Origin: Kryptolebias marmoratus
Lineage: Eukaryota > Chordata > Actinopteri > Cyprinodontiformes > Rivulidae
DNA length: 64,000 bases
Reading direction: 5' to 3'
Assembly: GCF_001649575.2 (NCBI RefSeq)
Contig: NC_051439.1
Coordinates: 9,370,354 to 9,434,353, forward strand
This document shows, piece by piece, positions 29,001 to 41,300 of this stretch; positions within the stretch are counted from its first letter, which is position 1; every line of letters begins with the position of its first letter. Under the pieces are notes generated by a model, which worked only from the letters and a program-made list of their open reading frames with translations, was not told the DNA's origin and made no database searches. The position numbers were made by a program, and so were the translations under genes.

Positions 29001-32000
29001 TATTTTTTAATAAGTTGTTAAAGTAAAAAGTATGGGACAACTTAAATTACCTCTCAAAAAAGTAATTAAAAACATGTGGTTTTAGTTATATTAGATAGGA
29101 TTTTAAAAAATTGACTGAACTCAGTCATAGCTTAGTATACTTGTGTGATTTTCGATTGTTTTTTTCAATGATTTTTTTCAGTGGACAAAAATGTTTTTTC
29201 AGTTCCCCACATATTTTTTACTAAATTTCAAGATACATAAATTTACATCATGCAAACAATATTTAAACATTGTTCTTCAAGAAAATATTACATGTTTATT
29301 CTTGGTTTTTACTTTGGAGCTGTGTGAAAGCTGCCGATGTCTGCTCTTTAATTCCAGTTTCTTGACTTTTAAGTCCATTAATGCCTGAGATCCACTGGTA
29401 GCCTCTGGAACTTCTTTTTGAACAGGATGGAGAGTTTACTGCGGAAAAACAAAAAGATTGGCAAGTTATGATTTCCACAAGCTTTCGAAGTAGATCATCA
29501 TCATGTATCATGTACCATGTATAGTGTATCGCGTTATATACCTCAATTATTATGTGTCATGTAACATTTATATGCGTCATGTTCATGTATAATGTATTAA
29601 GTATTTTGTGTCATGGATTTTGTGTTGTATATACTGTATCATACAATATACTGTATATCTATGTATATTGTGTATCATATGCATTATATGTCATGCAACA
29701 TATATCATGTATCAGATTTTTGTCTTGTGTAATGTATTGTATATTGTGTATCATATACTATGTGTTATATACCATGTATTATTTGTCATGTATTATATAT
29801 TATATATTGTATTGTGTCACATATCATGTACTATGTATTTTGTGTCATGTATTCTGGATCATGTGTCGTGAATCATGTTTCATGCTTGGTAAAAACTTTC
29901 AAAATATTAAAAAATAAGTACGTATTTCTTCTGTTCTATAGCCAAGACATATCTTGTTTAAAATCTAAGGCATGCATATGTGGTTTATGACAGTAGCAAA
30001 ATTAATTCAGAGACTGTCACAAATACACTCCTTAAATGACAGCTCTTGTCAAACAGTCATTCACAAACAGCAGCATTATGATGCTGGCCACATACGACAC
30101 AGATCCAGAGAGCACAAACCACACAAAGATATCATCTGACACACACAGACATAAATACACACTCATGCATGCATGTCTGCATGTGCGAGTCTCACAACAA
30201 ATGAATCTCACCGTGGCCCCGCTGACAACTAAGGTCACAGTTTGATGTAAATTCGTGCTGGTTGTCTTCGGCTTGATCAGCATATTCCACCTCTTCAGTC
30301 ATCTTGTCAATGGCGCTCTGGCAAGGACAACTACCATGGGGCAGAGCTCTCGCCACCACATCCTGCAATGAAGCGCCACAGGGAATTCATCAGGCCAAAT
30401 GCCCACCAAAGAGCACAGAGCCTTTTGCAAAGACAGACAAAACGCTGTATAATTAGCCAACCTTTTTCAACTAAGTAGGCTGAGTGTGTGTGTGTGTCAT
30501 TCTTACATGACAAGGACCCAGACACACATAACTTCAAGGTGAATGAATATGAAACAACATGCTAACATATTCGTGGTTCAGGCGAATAGGGAGTGGTGTT
30601 TTCTGATACTGTAGATTCAATCATCCTGCCTGTCAGTCAAAACTCCTGACGAGATGGGTGAAACACATTTTTGGATTTTACAATTTTTTTTCTTCACTCG
30701 TTTACTTGTACTTTGCCTCGGCTCCCTGCTACATCTTTAAATAACAAATCATTACCATTCTCTAAGGCATACATATTACCTGCCAAATCTTGCTGGGGTG
30801 TCAAGCGTTTAAATACATATTTCATATTTCCTCAATGCTCCCCTCGCACTGCCCGAGACTCATTCACCCCCCTCGTCTCCTGTCAGCCGCATTAGGCCAT
30901 ATGATAATCAAATTAATTATACTCCAGCCTCTCTCTCCTGGCCAGCATGAAAAATAGCTTGACTAGCATTAATGGAGGGCAAATGATGGTGGTCCATCCC
31001 CACCCCCTGAGCTCGGTGCCGTTTCCTCTAGTGCTGGTGTCACCGCGGATCTGTCACCCTGACGAGAAAAGCTTCGGAAGGCTGAACCAGGGCAGGTTCT
31101 CCCCTGGTTGTGTCCCCCCCTTCCCTCCTCCTTCCTTTCTCCCATTCTTGCAAGGTCTGGTTTTCCCTGCTCTTCTCCCAGCAACCTAGGGGGGGCTGCG
31201 GGAGCATGCAATGTCTGCGTGATGGGGGTGGTAGAGAAAATACATAGCTCAAGGGGCTGAGGCTGCAGGGTCGCAGTTGTTGTGGGATGGGGGTATGTTT
31301 CCTGTCCATAACAGTCCCATCCCCCATCTAACATGCAGATGTACAGTACATACATAAAGCAGTGCATAAATACAAAAGCACATGTTCATATTATTCCATG
31401 ATGTGCAAAGAAATATATGCATAAATCACACACTCTGCCTGCCTTAAATCTGTGTTCATTCCTTGATGGAACCTTTACCACAACTACAGAAAACAAGTAG
31501 CACCTAGGAAATGGAATGGTTAGTAGGATTAAAGAATCTGAAACAGAGTAATTAAAATCACAATAAGGCATCTGTATTCACTAAAGTTTTCTTCCAATAA
31601 TTTGGGGATTCTCAACTTGTACTGCAGGTCGAACAGAAATGTTTATCATTCTTGTAACTTGTGAGGTCTTATTCAGCCTCCAGTTTGCCAAAAGCCAATT
31701 CCCGCTCCTTCCCTGCAACCCTTGGTTGTGACCTCGCAGCCATCTACCTGAATGCAAAGCGCCTTAATGTGGGCAGACATGTTTATTAAGCTGGGCCTAG
31801 TTTCAGGCTGCAGCGAATATTGCAGATGTCAAACTAGGCCACGTGGGGCTAGAGGACCAAGAGGGAGAGATTAAAGGAAAGACTGAGAGCAAGACTGTGT
31901 GTGAGTGAGTTGGGGAGGCCTTCTGGAGCTGAACTCTACCCTACAGAGTGGAGTTTCTCCTCCGTTCGACAAAGTTATCAGACACCCAGGGGTTGCGTTC

Positions 32001-35000
32001 TTGTATTTTTTTGCCTTGAGAGCAGTTTTAAAGTAATCATTCTGAAAGCAGGTCAAACTTTAGCTTGCAAAATTATTGAAAAGCACTGATCTTATTTGTG
32101 AACCAAGGTATACCAATAAAAGATTGACTCACGCTGTGTTTGTTCTCTGTGTGCATTTTCGTGAAGCGCAAGTAGCCAACTGGAGCAAAAGCATCTGCTG
32201 AGTGGATCACTGTCTCAGCTGCATCACTGCCCAAATGGAAAAAAATCCTGATATTTTTGAAAAAAAATATGCTGGAAAGAAATGTAACAATATAAACGTT
32301 TACTCACATAACAATTTTCTTTTTGAAGAGAGGACAATCAAGGGTGAAAGTTTCATATTCACCTCCTTCACCACATATATGGACTCCATACTTGTTGGAG
32401 AGCTGCTCAGTGAAAACAAAACATTTGAATTCATGTAGTTGTATAAAAATGTTAGGCTAAATTAAATGTTATTACGTCATGGTAATCCTCAAATTTATAA
32501 AAGTACTAAAGTCAATATTTAAATAGGGTATCTACAAGTGTATGACCTGTTTCAGATGGGGTTCCATATCAGCAAGGGATTTCCCTAAGTGCTTTTCTGG
32601 ATCCAGGCCTGGCATCCGTGTGGAAAACACACAAGAACATACACAAAACAACACAAATAGAGAGAAACACACAAACAAATGCCATAGCACCACAGAGACA
32701 AATGTGTGGAGAAAGAGAGAGAAAGAGGGGGAAAAAAAAAGGTCTGATCAGAAACAGAACAGTGATTGAAGATGACAGGCAGGGAGGTTTACGGGCAGTC
32801 GCACAAACACTCTCATAAACCTGCACCCTGGTTCTATTTGTTTGACTTTGCAAGTAGTGTACACAGATCTCTTTGGGTAAGGGCAACAATTTTCAATTGC
32901 TGGCCACAGACTCCCCCAACACACCCTTGCCTGCCAACCCCCCCACACACACATCTCGTTCTCTTTGAGAACATAAACTCTGGAAAGAGATCTTGTTTAT
33001 TTGTCTTTTTCCTCCCCTTCCCTTGAAACGGTGTATGGAAGTGACTCACAGGCATGGGAGAGAAAAGGAGAAGGGGAAGAGAAGGGTGGTGTGGTGCCAC
33101 ACTCCAAAAATACAGGCTCACTGGCCCCCACTCCTCAGACAATACAACAAAAATAGGCCAACCAAAGAAGACGTCCCCATCTAAAAAGGGGAAGTCTTTC
33201 TTTTAAAAGAAATCTAAATCAAAAATCTCTTGGCTCAAAGAAAGATTAGCACATTGATCAGTCTAATTTAGGGATTATGTACAAAGTATTAGGAGGAATG
33301 AAAAACCAAGTTAAACAGTCAACGCTTTACTAAGCTTGTTGAGCATTGGATGTTCTTTCTCATTTGCAAAAGTAAGTCCTTATAATGTCTTCTGGACGGT
33401 TGTGTTTGAGGCTATCATACTGAACTCTCTCTCATCCTGTCACTCCTTTCAGCCAGAAAGTGCAGCCTTCGATTTCCAACTGCACATTCTTCACCGCTAC
33501 AATAAAAAACAAAGCCCAGAGTAGCAGGTGTTCTCTACGGAGAATAGAACAATAAAAAACATAACAGGACATAAATGTAAAATGCAAGATTTGAGGAAAT
33601 TCCAAAAGATGTATTGTAGTTTTGTAGTTATTTGCTCTTGCCACCATAAAAAAAGCTGATTGTTTTCCAACGCAAGGGCAAAGATGTTGAAGCCAAACAA
33701 GTGCACTTTGTTGTTTATTCAAAAAAGTTAACCCAATTCTTCAACATTTTCAATTTACTGTTCTGTAGCTGTGGATTAAGTGATTGACATAATCATTAAC
33801 AAGTAGGTGATGACCTATACTGAGTGATGTACAGTTGTGACAGTGATGCCATCGCAACAAAAAAAATAGTTGCTGAATTGGTCTATTAATTTCCCTGAAA
33901 ATCCAGCATAGCTCCTCCACTCGAGGAGATCACATGGCCCTGTCCGTTGGCACGATCATGTGTTTAATTAGATGAATAAAGTTAATCATAATGTGAGAAT
34001 CTCTCTTCTCTCATGGCCTGACAACCTCAAAGGTTAATGTGTCATCTTCAGGCTCCCATGGGGAGCAATGGATGGGAGATGAGAGAAAATGGAGAGGAGA
34101 TGTGAAGGAGGGATGTCGCATCCCATTCCGCGTTCATTTTAATCCCAGCTGTGTCTCTCCTCCAGGTCCCTGTGGTCCAGCGCTACGGGGGTAAAGACGC
34201 AGGGGAAAAAAAGAGGGTAGACAGGGTGCGGAAAGACGGAATGAGCAGACCCTTATTCTCTTCCCAGGGGATCTGTAGTCTTAATTAGTGTGAGAATATC
34301 TAATCTCAACATCCTCTCATCTTAACCCTGCCACAAAGGTAATAAGGAGGGTGAAAAAAAGTATTAAAATTCAATCTAATTAAAATATCCTCTTTAATTA
34401 GTCATGCCTTTTAACAAATTTTAAAAATCGGCCCCAAGTTGCTGTGGATGTGCAATGTTTTTTAATATGTTCATTAACTTCCCAGATCCTTAATTATATA
34501 TGACACATGATTTGATATTTTAAATGACGGAAGGGGATGACAGAAGTAAGTGACAATATGATACAAAGACGGCATTATTGTGGAACTTTTTCTCCAAAGG
34601 CCACTTAGCACTTGTATGAGTGTTTTTTAATTGATGTTCCATACTGAATTAAGGTTAGTTGAACCATTTGTACCTAAGGATAGCATGCACTTGTACAATA
34701 TATGCTTTGCAAAGTCTTTAAGTAGCCACAGTTGTGAGCCTTTAGCGATCTAACACCACTCATTTACATGATCTTCACATCTCTGTCTCCTCTAAACCTG
34801 TTTTACAACTTGACCTAAACCCAATTACCTAACCTCATTATGCCACATTAAACCCAAATAAGCCCACTAGAAGCTGCCATTAGTCTGCCACCGGAGACAG
34901 TAAGACCACACTTTGGAGAGACACGAGCTTCCCTAAGAGAGACTGAGAGGAATGATTCTATTTTAAAGGGGCTTTTTACCTCATATTATCCTATAAAACA

Positions 35001-38000
35001 CCAATTAAATTCAGTGAACTTTAAAACCAGGGATTCCCATAATGAGAAAATGCATTTTTTAGAAGCACTGTCGGCATTTAGGAGGTTGATATTAAGGAGG
35101 AAGATAAAGTTAACCAGAAAACCAAGGCGATCAAGCTCATTTTGGTACTGCAGAGAGAGAAAAAAGGTACAAAGAGGTGAAGTGAATAACATTTATCCTT
35201 TCATTGCAATGCAACATTCTGTCAGGAAATTTAGAGTTTGACATTAAAATGAACGTTTCATTGGTATCAATAAGCCACCTAAGTACCACTGCAGACTAAA
35301 CACACACCTCCTTGGCATCTCAAATGGTCAATGTGCCCCAGCTCACCACAAAAGCTGCAGCAAGGCCTCTAGTAGGACCACAACAAAGAATGCCAAGAAT
35401 TCACTAAACTTTCAACTCTCTGGGTCTTACTGCACAGCTGTAGGAAATGCACAACTCCATGTCCTGTACAGCCCAAAGAATCCAATATCAGTGTTCATGT
35501 GCCATAAATTGTATGATATCACTAGAGGTCCATTATTTATGTGCCAAAAAGTCAGAGTTGTTTTGGCAGCAGAACGTTGCATTGCAATGAAAGGACATGG
35601 TTTTATTGTCATGACTGAGTTACGTAACAAAAGGAGTTTACTAAATGGATAAAACATTCAATCTGTTTTTCTGCAAAAATTGCTTCTCAGAACAAAGTTT
35701 TCTAACAAAAACAAAAAACTTTTCTTTACTCAACAAATTCCACTCAAAAGAAAAGGCTTCTCTCACTTCTTCTAGTACTCAAACACAATTATCTCCAGAC
35801 TATTATCTTGCTTCATTTCTTTTTAGCAACCATGATTGGTCTTTTACCCCTTGAAGACGTTGGTTTTTGTAAACCGACAGCATCGGGTTACCTATTTAAT
35901 TGAAACTGCTTGTGATTTTGCTTACAGAGCCTAATGCCAAATTAAAAGCGGGGAGATTCTAGATAGCATCTAAACTGAGCTGAGCACAGTATTACGGATA
36001 TCTGCAGGCTGTCTTAAGATCTGGTGTGCCAGCTGACAGCTCTGCTTTAATCCCTGCCTTCAGAGAGAAAAGGCTGAGAAAATTGGATTCATGATATGTA
36101 ACATTTTAGCCTTTAAAAGGATGAAATAAGCATCTCCTCCCTCATAGGTGAGCCGCATCGGCCTTTAAACAATGCCCTAAAAGACCTCTGCCAAAACAAT
36201 GGCTGCTCACTATCACCTAATCTTTGCAAGACAGACAGAGGAATACAGAAGGGAAATAAGAAGGAAGGGGAGGTAAGTGGCATGGTATAACGGACGATAC
36301 GATTAAGGCTATATGTGAAATTTGTCAAGCTCTTATCTGAAATTCAGTTTCTGTGAGTAGTATAATGGGCAGCATGAATTGCAGTCACATCAAAATGTAA
36401 TCTTATTTTTAGAAAAACAAATCACTAAAAAAGGGGTAATAACAAGCTTGTAAAAAGTGGTCAGCGTAAAACCTATAAAATTTACAAATGAAACTTGCAT
36501 TCCTTGAAGAAATGCATGTTAGCCAGAGCTTTGCGTGCCAAAGTTGTGAATAAAGATCTTTGCTCTTGGACGATGTCATGGCAATGCCTCTCAAAATGTT
36601 TTTAGTTCAAAATCTGTAAAACTGACCGAGTTATAATCCTCTTTGTCTTTGCAGAAGCTAATTAATATTGTCTTTCTTCTCAGCTGCTCCCTTCTGTAAG
36701 GGTCGCCATAGCAAGTGAACTTGCATGACAGATTTGTTAATAGTTTTATGCTGGTTGCCCTTGAACACGGCTTGATTACTTTTTGGGAGTTTCATTAAAA
36801 TTCACCTAAAGCTTTATAAGGTATTTTGCTAACAGCAGAAAAACAAACATACCTTTTATGGTGGCTGGAAATATATTTATTTAGTTTTTTTTTTTCCCAT
36901 TTTGGGACATTATATCTACAATCTAAAGTGTAGTTTAACAATTTACAAAGAAAATCAAAAGTGGCCCACAGTTTCCCACAGTTTAGTCTCAATTATGTCA
37001 TATGAAAAACAGTCTAAAGAGTTACACAAAAATACCTTCACTTAATGACATTAGACAGGAAACAAATGGAAATGTTTTTATGTACATGACAATAAAAGGA
37101 ATACAATAAATTAGCATCTGTTTTGCATTAGTTTTCTGGTTAATAAAACAAAAGTAGGATCTATATTTTTGCCTTTTTGAAAGGAAGTCAGTTGTTTTAT
37201 ATTATTTTATTCACCTTTTGCAACTTTCTAAACTTACTAAAAGCAGTAGCACTTGACTGTAAGCAATAAGCCAAACATGTCAGTAGTCATGATAGTTATC
37301 GAAGAATTATATACTTTGGCATTTTTAAATACCTACATTTTTGTTTATGTTATGATACTGTGGTGTAAAAAAGAATTGAATAAAGTATAGCATAAGTTTA
37401 ACTTACAAAAAAAGAAATGTTCTAGGTTGTGGAACAGCTTACTTATTTCTAGGTACATATCTTATCTTGTGTTTTACTGGAGATTTATTAAATTATTTAC
37501 TGAAAAACACAAATATCACAAAAATAAAGTCATCTAATCTAATCAAGGAATCTTCTGTTTTTGTATAAAACAAATAACAAATTTAAAAAAAATCTATGAC
37601 TAAATCAGCTGTTCTTAGTGAAAACATTCTAATAAATTTTCTTTAATATCTTTGATCATTAATTGTCCTTTGAGAATGAGTAAAATTCATTTTTGGTAGC
37701 TCAAAGGCTATATTCATGTGAAGGGTAAAAGTTCATCCAGACAGACTCTAATTTTCACACATGCCAATTATCCTTGGAGCTCAGGACCAATTAACTGCTG
37801 AACCTGTGCCCCGAAACATACCTGCACTAATCAATCAATTACCTAATTACATATATATTTAATATTAGCTTTGGAAATGCCAATTAGTGAGGTTAACTTA
37901 AGAAATAATGCATTTTAAAGAGATACTTCCACAACAATACAAAACATTTCTCTTTAATTACAAACATCTTCTGACATTCATTTGCCTAAACTTAAGGTGG

Positions 38001-38291
38001 TTGAACTTATTTATTACCTTTGTTAGATTTGGCATCGTAGAAAACATGTTTTAAAATTGTTTTTCTTTTTTTTCTTTTGTCCCTGCCATCTGCACACATA
38101 AGATGCCTCATTACTTTGAGGATCACTTGGATAGCTGTCTTTTTGTTAAAGGGATAAAGCAAGAAAGGAAGAAAAAAGTGCTAATGAAAACTTTTCTTAG
38201 TGTTTTAAAGGGAATAATAAAGGAAAATAATCTCAAATAACATTAATGAGAAAATAGACAGATAGACAGATAGACAGATAGATAGATAGAC

Positions 38292-38381
<90 letters not shown>

Positions 38382-41300
38382 AAGACATTTCAGACTGCTA
38401 CAGAATGTCATAAGATGTTGCGGTTCGATGTTGCAGAATTATCCTTTGCCATGTGAAAAGTTGTTTTTTTTCTTTTCTTGGGGTCTGCAAAAGTAAATCC
38501 CTCAAACTCTTATTTCTGCTCTGCCACACACAAGCCAAAGCCCACCAGGTACGCTTTTCTGTCACCCAATCTCCCCTAAACAGCACACCTCACTGCTCAG
38601 ACCTGCTCCCACCAAAGCTGCAATTATAAGTGCTGCCTAAAATGCCCCGAGCGCTTTTGCCTCGCTCCCCCCCCTTCAATCCTCTCCTTTCTAATTACTA
38701 CTGCCCTGGGACAGGTGAGAAGTCAGCGCTGATACGATCTGCTCTTTTTACTTGTAGCCAAAACACACACGTACACCTACTCACACAAACATCTACAGTG
38801 CCGAGGCCAAGATACACACTTAAAGGCACCCGAGGTGATCTTCCATTCTAATTATAATCTTTCAAAAAATGTTGGAATTTGCTTTTGGACAAAGTTGTGT
38901 TTAGATTAGAAAGCCTGGTAGGGGAACAGGGTTAGAGGGTGACTGAAGCTTTTAAAAAAAAAATCAGAAGGATATATTGGTAATATGATTGATCAATTAT
39001 TGTTAATTGCAAGGTTAGATCTTCTAGTGCTGTACATGTAATAAAGACTTAGAAAATAGTAATTTTGGTAAGTAAATAACAACAATAATTGAAGAGCAAA
39101 AAATAATCTTGAAGACATGGATTCTGACATCACTCCACATCTGATGGGCACCTTACATGTTGTATTATTTATTATCAAAATGAGCTTTATCAAAGCCATA
39201 AAAAAAAGAAATGGCTGCAGCGACTTAAGCACCAAAGATAAATGGTGTAGCAAGTGCATTCCATAAGGCGTCATTTGAGCAGTGTTGAAAGATATGTTAA
39301 ATATCCCGAACACGTTACTCAGCTCTGTGGGTCATCAGTCAGCCGTGGCCCCCTTTTCAACTGATTGCTTCCAAAGGTGACAACAAGCACTTAACAGCAC
39401 GCAAACAGTGTGTATGTAATGATTCATCTCTGTGAGTAGATAAGAAAAGAACCATTTGTAGTCATAATTATCATTTATCACTGCCACAGTCAAAAAGGAT
39501 CCAAACTGCACTGTCGAAGCAGATACAGACAGGGATCTTAGCATCATGTACCTGAAACAGGAAAAGAGATTTTTTTTCTATCTCCCCTGTTTTACTGTAA
39601 TCTAATCTTCCTGTCTTCAGGCCAAAAAAAAAAGCATGTGACACCACATTAACCTCTCTCATCAGTGCTGAAGCAGTTGCAAACTGTGAATAAGAGATAC
39701 CATATTTTAATCTTCACATCACGGGCCATGTACTCAGAGCTATGCATATGCAAAGAATGCAGCGTTTCTGACATACGAGTCGATTATTGGCAGGCTGCAT
39801 TGCAATGTGCAACCTCCCAATATCACAGTGTAATCCCAATTCCCCCACATCTCCTCCCTATGCACTTCTTATCTTTTCATATTGTTTTCTGCTTCAATAC
39901 ATTTGCCGCTGGCGCAAGTCTTAACATCACTGCTAAAGCACAGATTAATGATCAGAGTTTTACTCTGCTCCTCTCTCCTTTTGAGTTACAGCACTTGTTT
40001 TCACAGCTATCTTTCACCTATCCAAATTCCGTTCTTTTGATCCTGATATACAACCTGACCAACATGGTACCTTGAGAGGAAGTCAAAAAAGGGAAAGAGT
40101 AGACTAGAACTGAGGTAACATCAGACTGCGCACTTTCTAGCTAAGAAACAAAGAGAAGAGAGAACCTCACTAACCAAAGGCGGCGACTTTGATGAGGATA
40201 GCACGTAGGTTAGATGATATCATCTCAGACAGGAGTGACTCTTGGTCTCGACGCCACAGGTAGGCCAAGGGCTGCAAACCAAGCCGCATACACCTATCGA
40301 GCAGGTGAAAGCGATGCAGAGAGGTTAATATTCAATATTTTACAACATTGGAACAATTTCAAAACATCTTCAAAACTTGGCCAAAGCTTGAGTAATTTCT
40401 CCATTTAAAGGTAACACTGTTATCTTGGTAAGCCCACAGCATCTTCAATCTGCCATCGGAGCCAACAGCTTCATTCAAGAAGAGAATAAATATTAAAAAA
40501 TTTAATCTAAGCAGTGGCTTTTCTTTCAAAGACAGTCATGTGAAATACAAGTATATACTGTAGGTAACTGGAGCCAAGCTGTTAACAAATGCCTACTCTA
40601 CACAAAATGGTTCAGATGTGTCTGTGTATGTTTGTCTTTAGAAGACGTGGATAATAGTTTAACAGTAACTAAATTTATTATTTGTTAATAAATGGAGTGT
40701 TTAAAAAGTGCTGCATTGTGTGTATTTTAAGATATGTTAGAACAAAACAGGAGAAACAAAAACAAGTGTGAAAGACTTGGAGCAGTAAATCAGAAAAATG
40801 AAAAAGAAAAAAAGAAAACAGCAAATGAAACTTTTTACAAAATCAAAACAATGCTACAACTATCAGTTTCAACCCTTTTCTCTTTTGCTCCATAAAAAAA
40901 AACACAACCACACCATAAAATCAAAGCTAGTCTAAATAAAGTGGGATAAACAAAACAAAATGTGTGTATATGTGCATGTGTTTAAACAAAACTCAGTCCA
41001 AGTTTAGAACACACAGTGAGGTAAAGACAACAGAGGATGTACTCTTTTCCTTCAGTGGACCACAGAGTGTGCGTCACTTGAGGCCTGTTTGCAGCAAATT
41101 CGTGTGCACTTTAGACACAAAGTGTGCTCTGAATTCTGAGTGTTTGACTTACACATTTTCCACACGGATCCTCTGGTAATCGGACAGGATGGCCCCTACA
41201 GACACTGCCTCGACACCCTCCTTTTCCTGTAAGGACAAAAAGACAGGGGAAACTTTGTTTTTGCCTTATTTATTACAGCATAAACAACATGCGCTGTAAA

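Larger units (their letters stand above)
27860..30211 (-). other. dph6: dph6 intron 9
   Basis: The intron is 2352 bp with donor GTGAGA and acceptor CTCCAG. It is AT-rich and holds one copy of a short repeat (29295-29380) and an ATGT-rich degenerate array (29494-29885). The open frame at 28517-28984 has no recognised homology. Confidence 0.7.
32609..40174 (-). other. dph6: dph6 intron 5
   Basis: The intron is 7566 bp with donor GTTAGT and acceptor TGCCAG. It contains a candidate regulatory island at 33941-34440, AT-rich DNA at about 36400-38250 and a GATA/GACA microsatellite. An exon-like segment near 39480-39550 was rejected because the exon chain is complete without it. Confidence 0.7.

Noticed and set aside
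29552..29917. Plus-strand open frame of 121 codons rich in Cys, Tyr and Ile
   Set aside because: It is the translation of the ATGT tandem array.
38205..38411. Minus-strand open frame with repeated LSIY
   Set aside because: It is the translation of the GATA microsatellite.
39471..39560. Minus-strand exon-like segment reading [17 protein letters not shown] after a CAG acceptor
   Set aside because: Exon 5 joins exon 6 in the correct phase without it, it resembles no part of Dph6, and no good donor follows in the right phase.
39665..40075. Plus-strand open frame of 136 codons in intron 5
   Set aside because: No recognised domain and no upstream or downstream exon candidates; likely chance.
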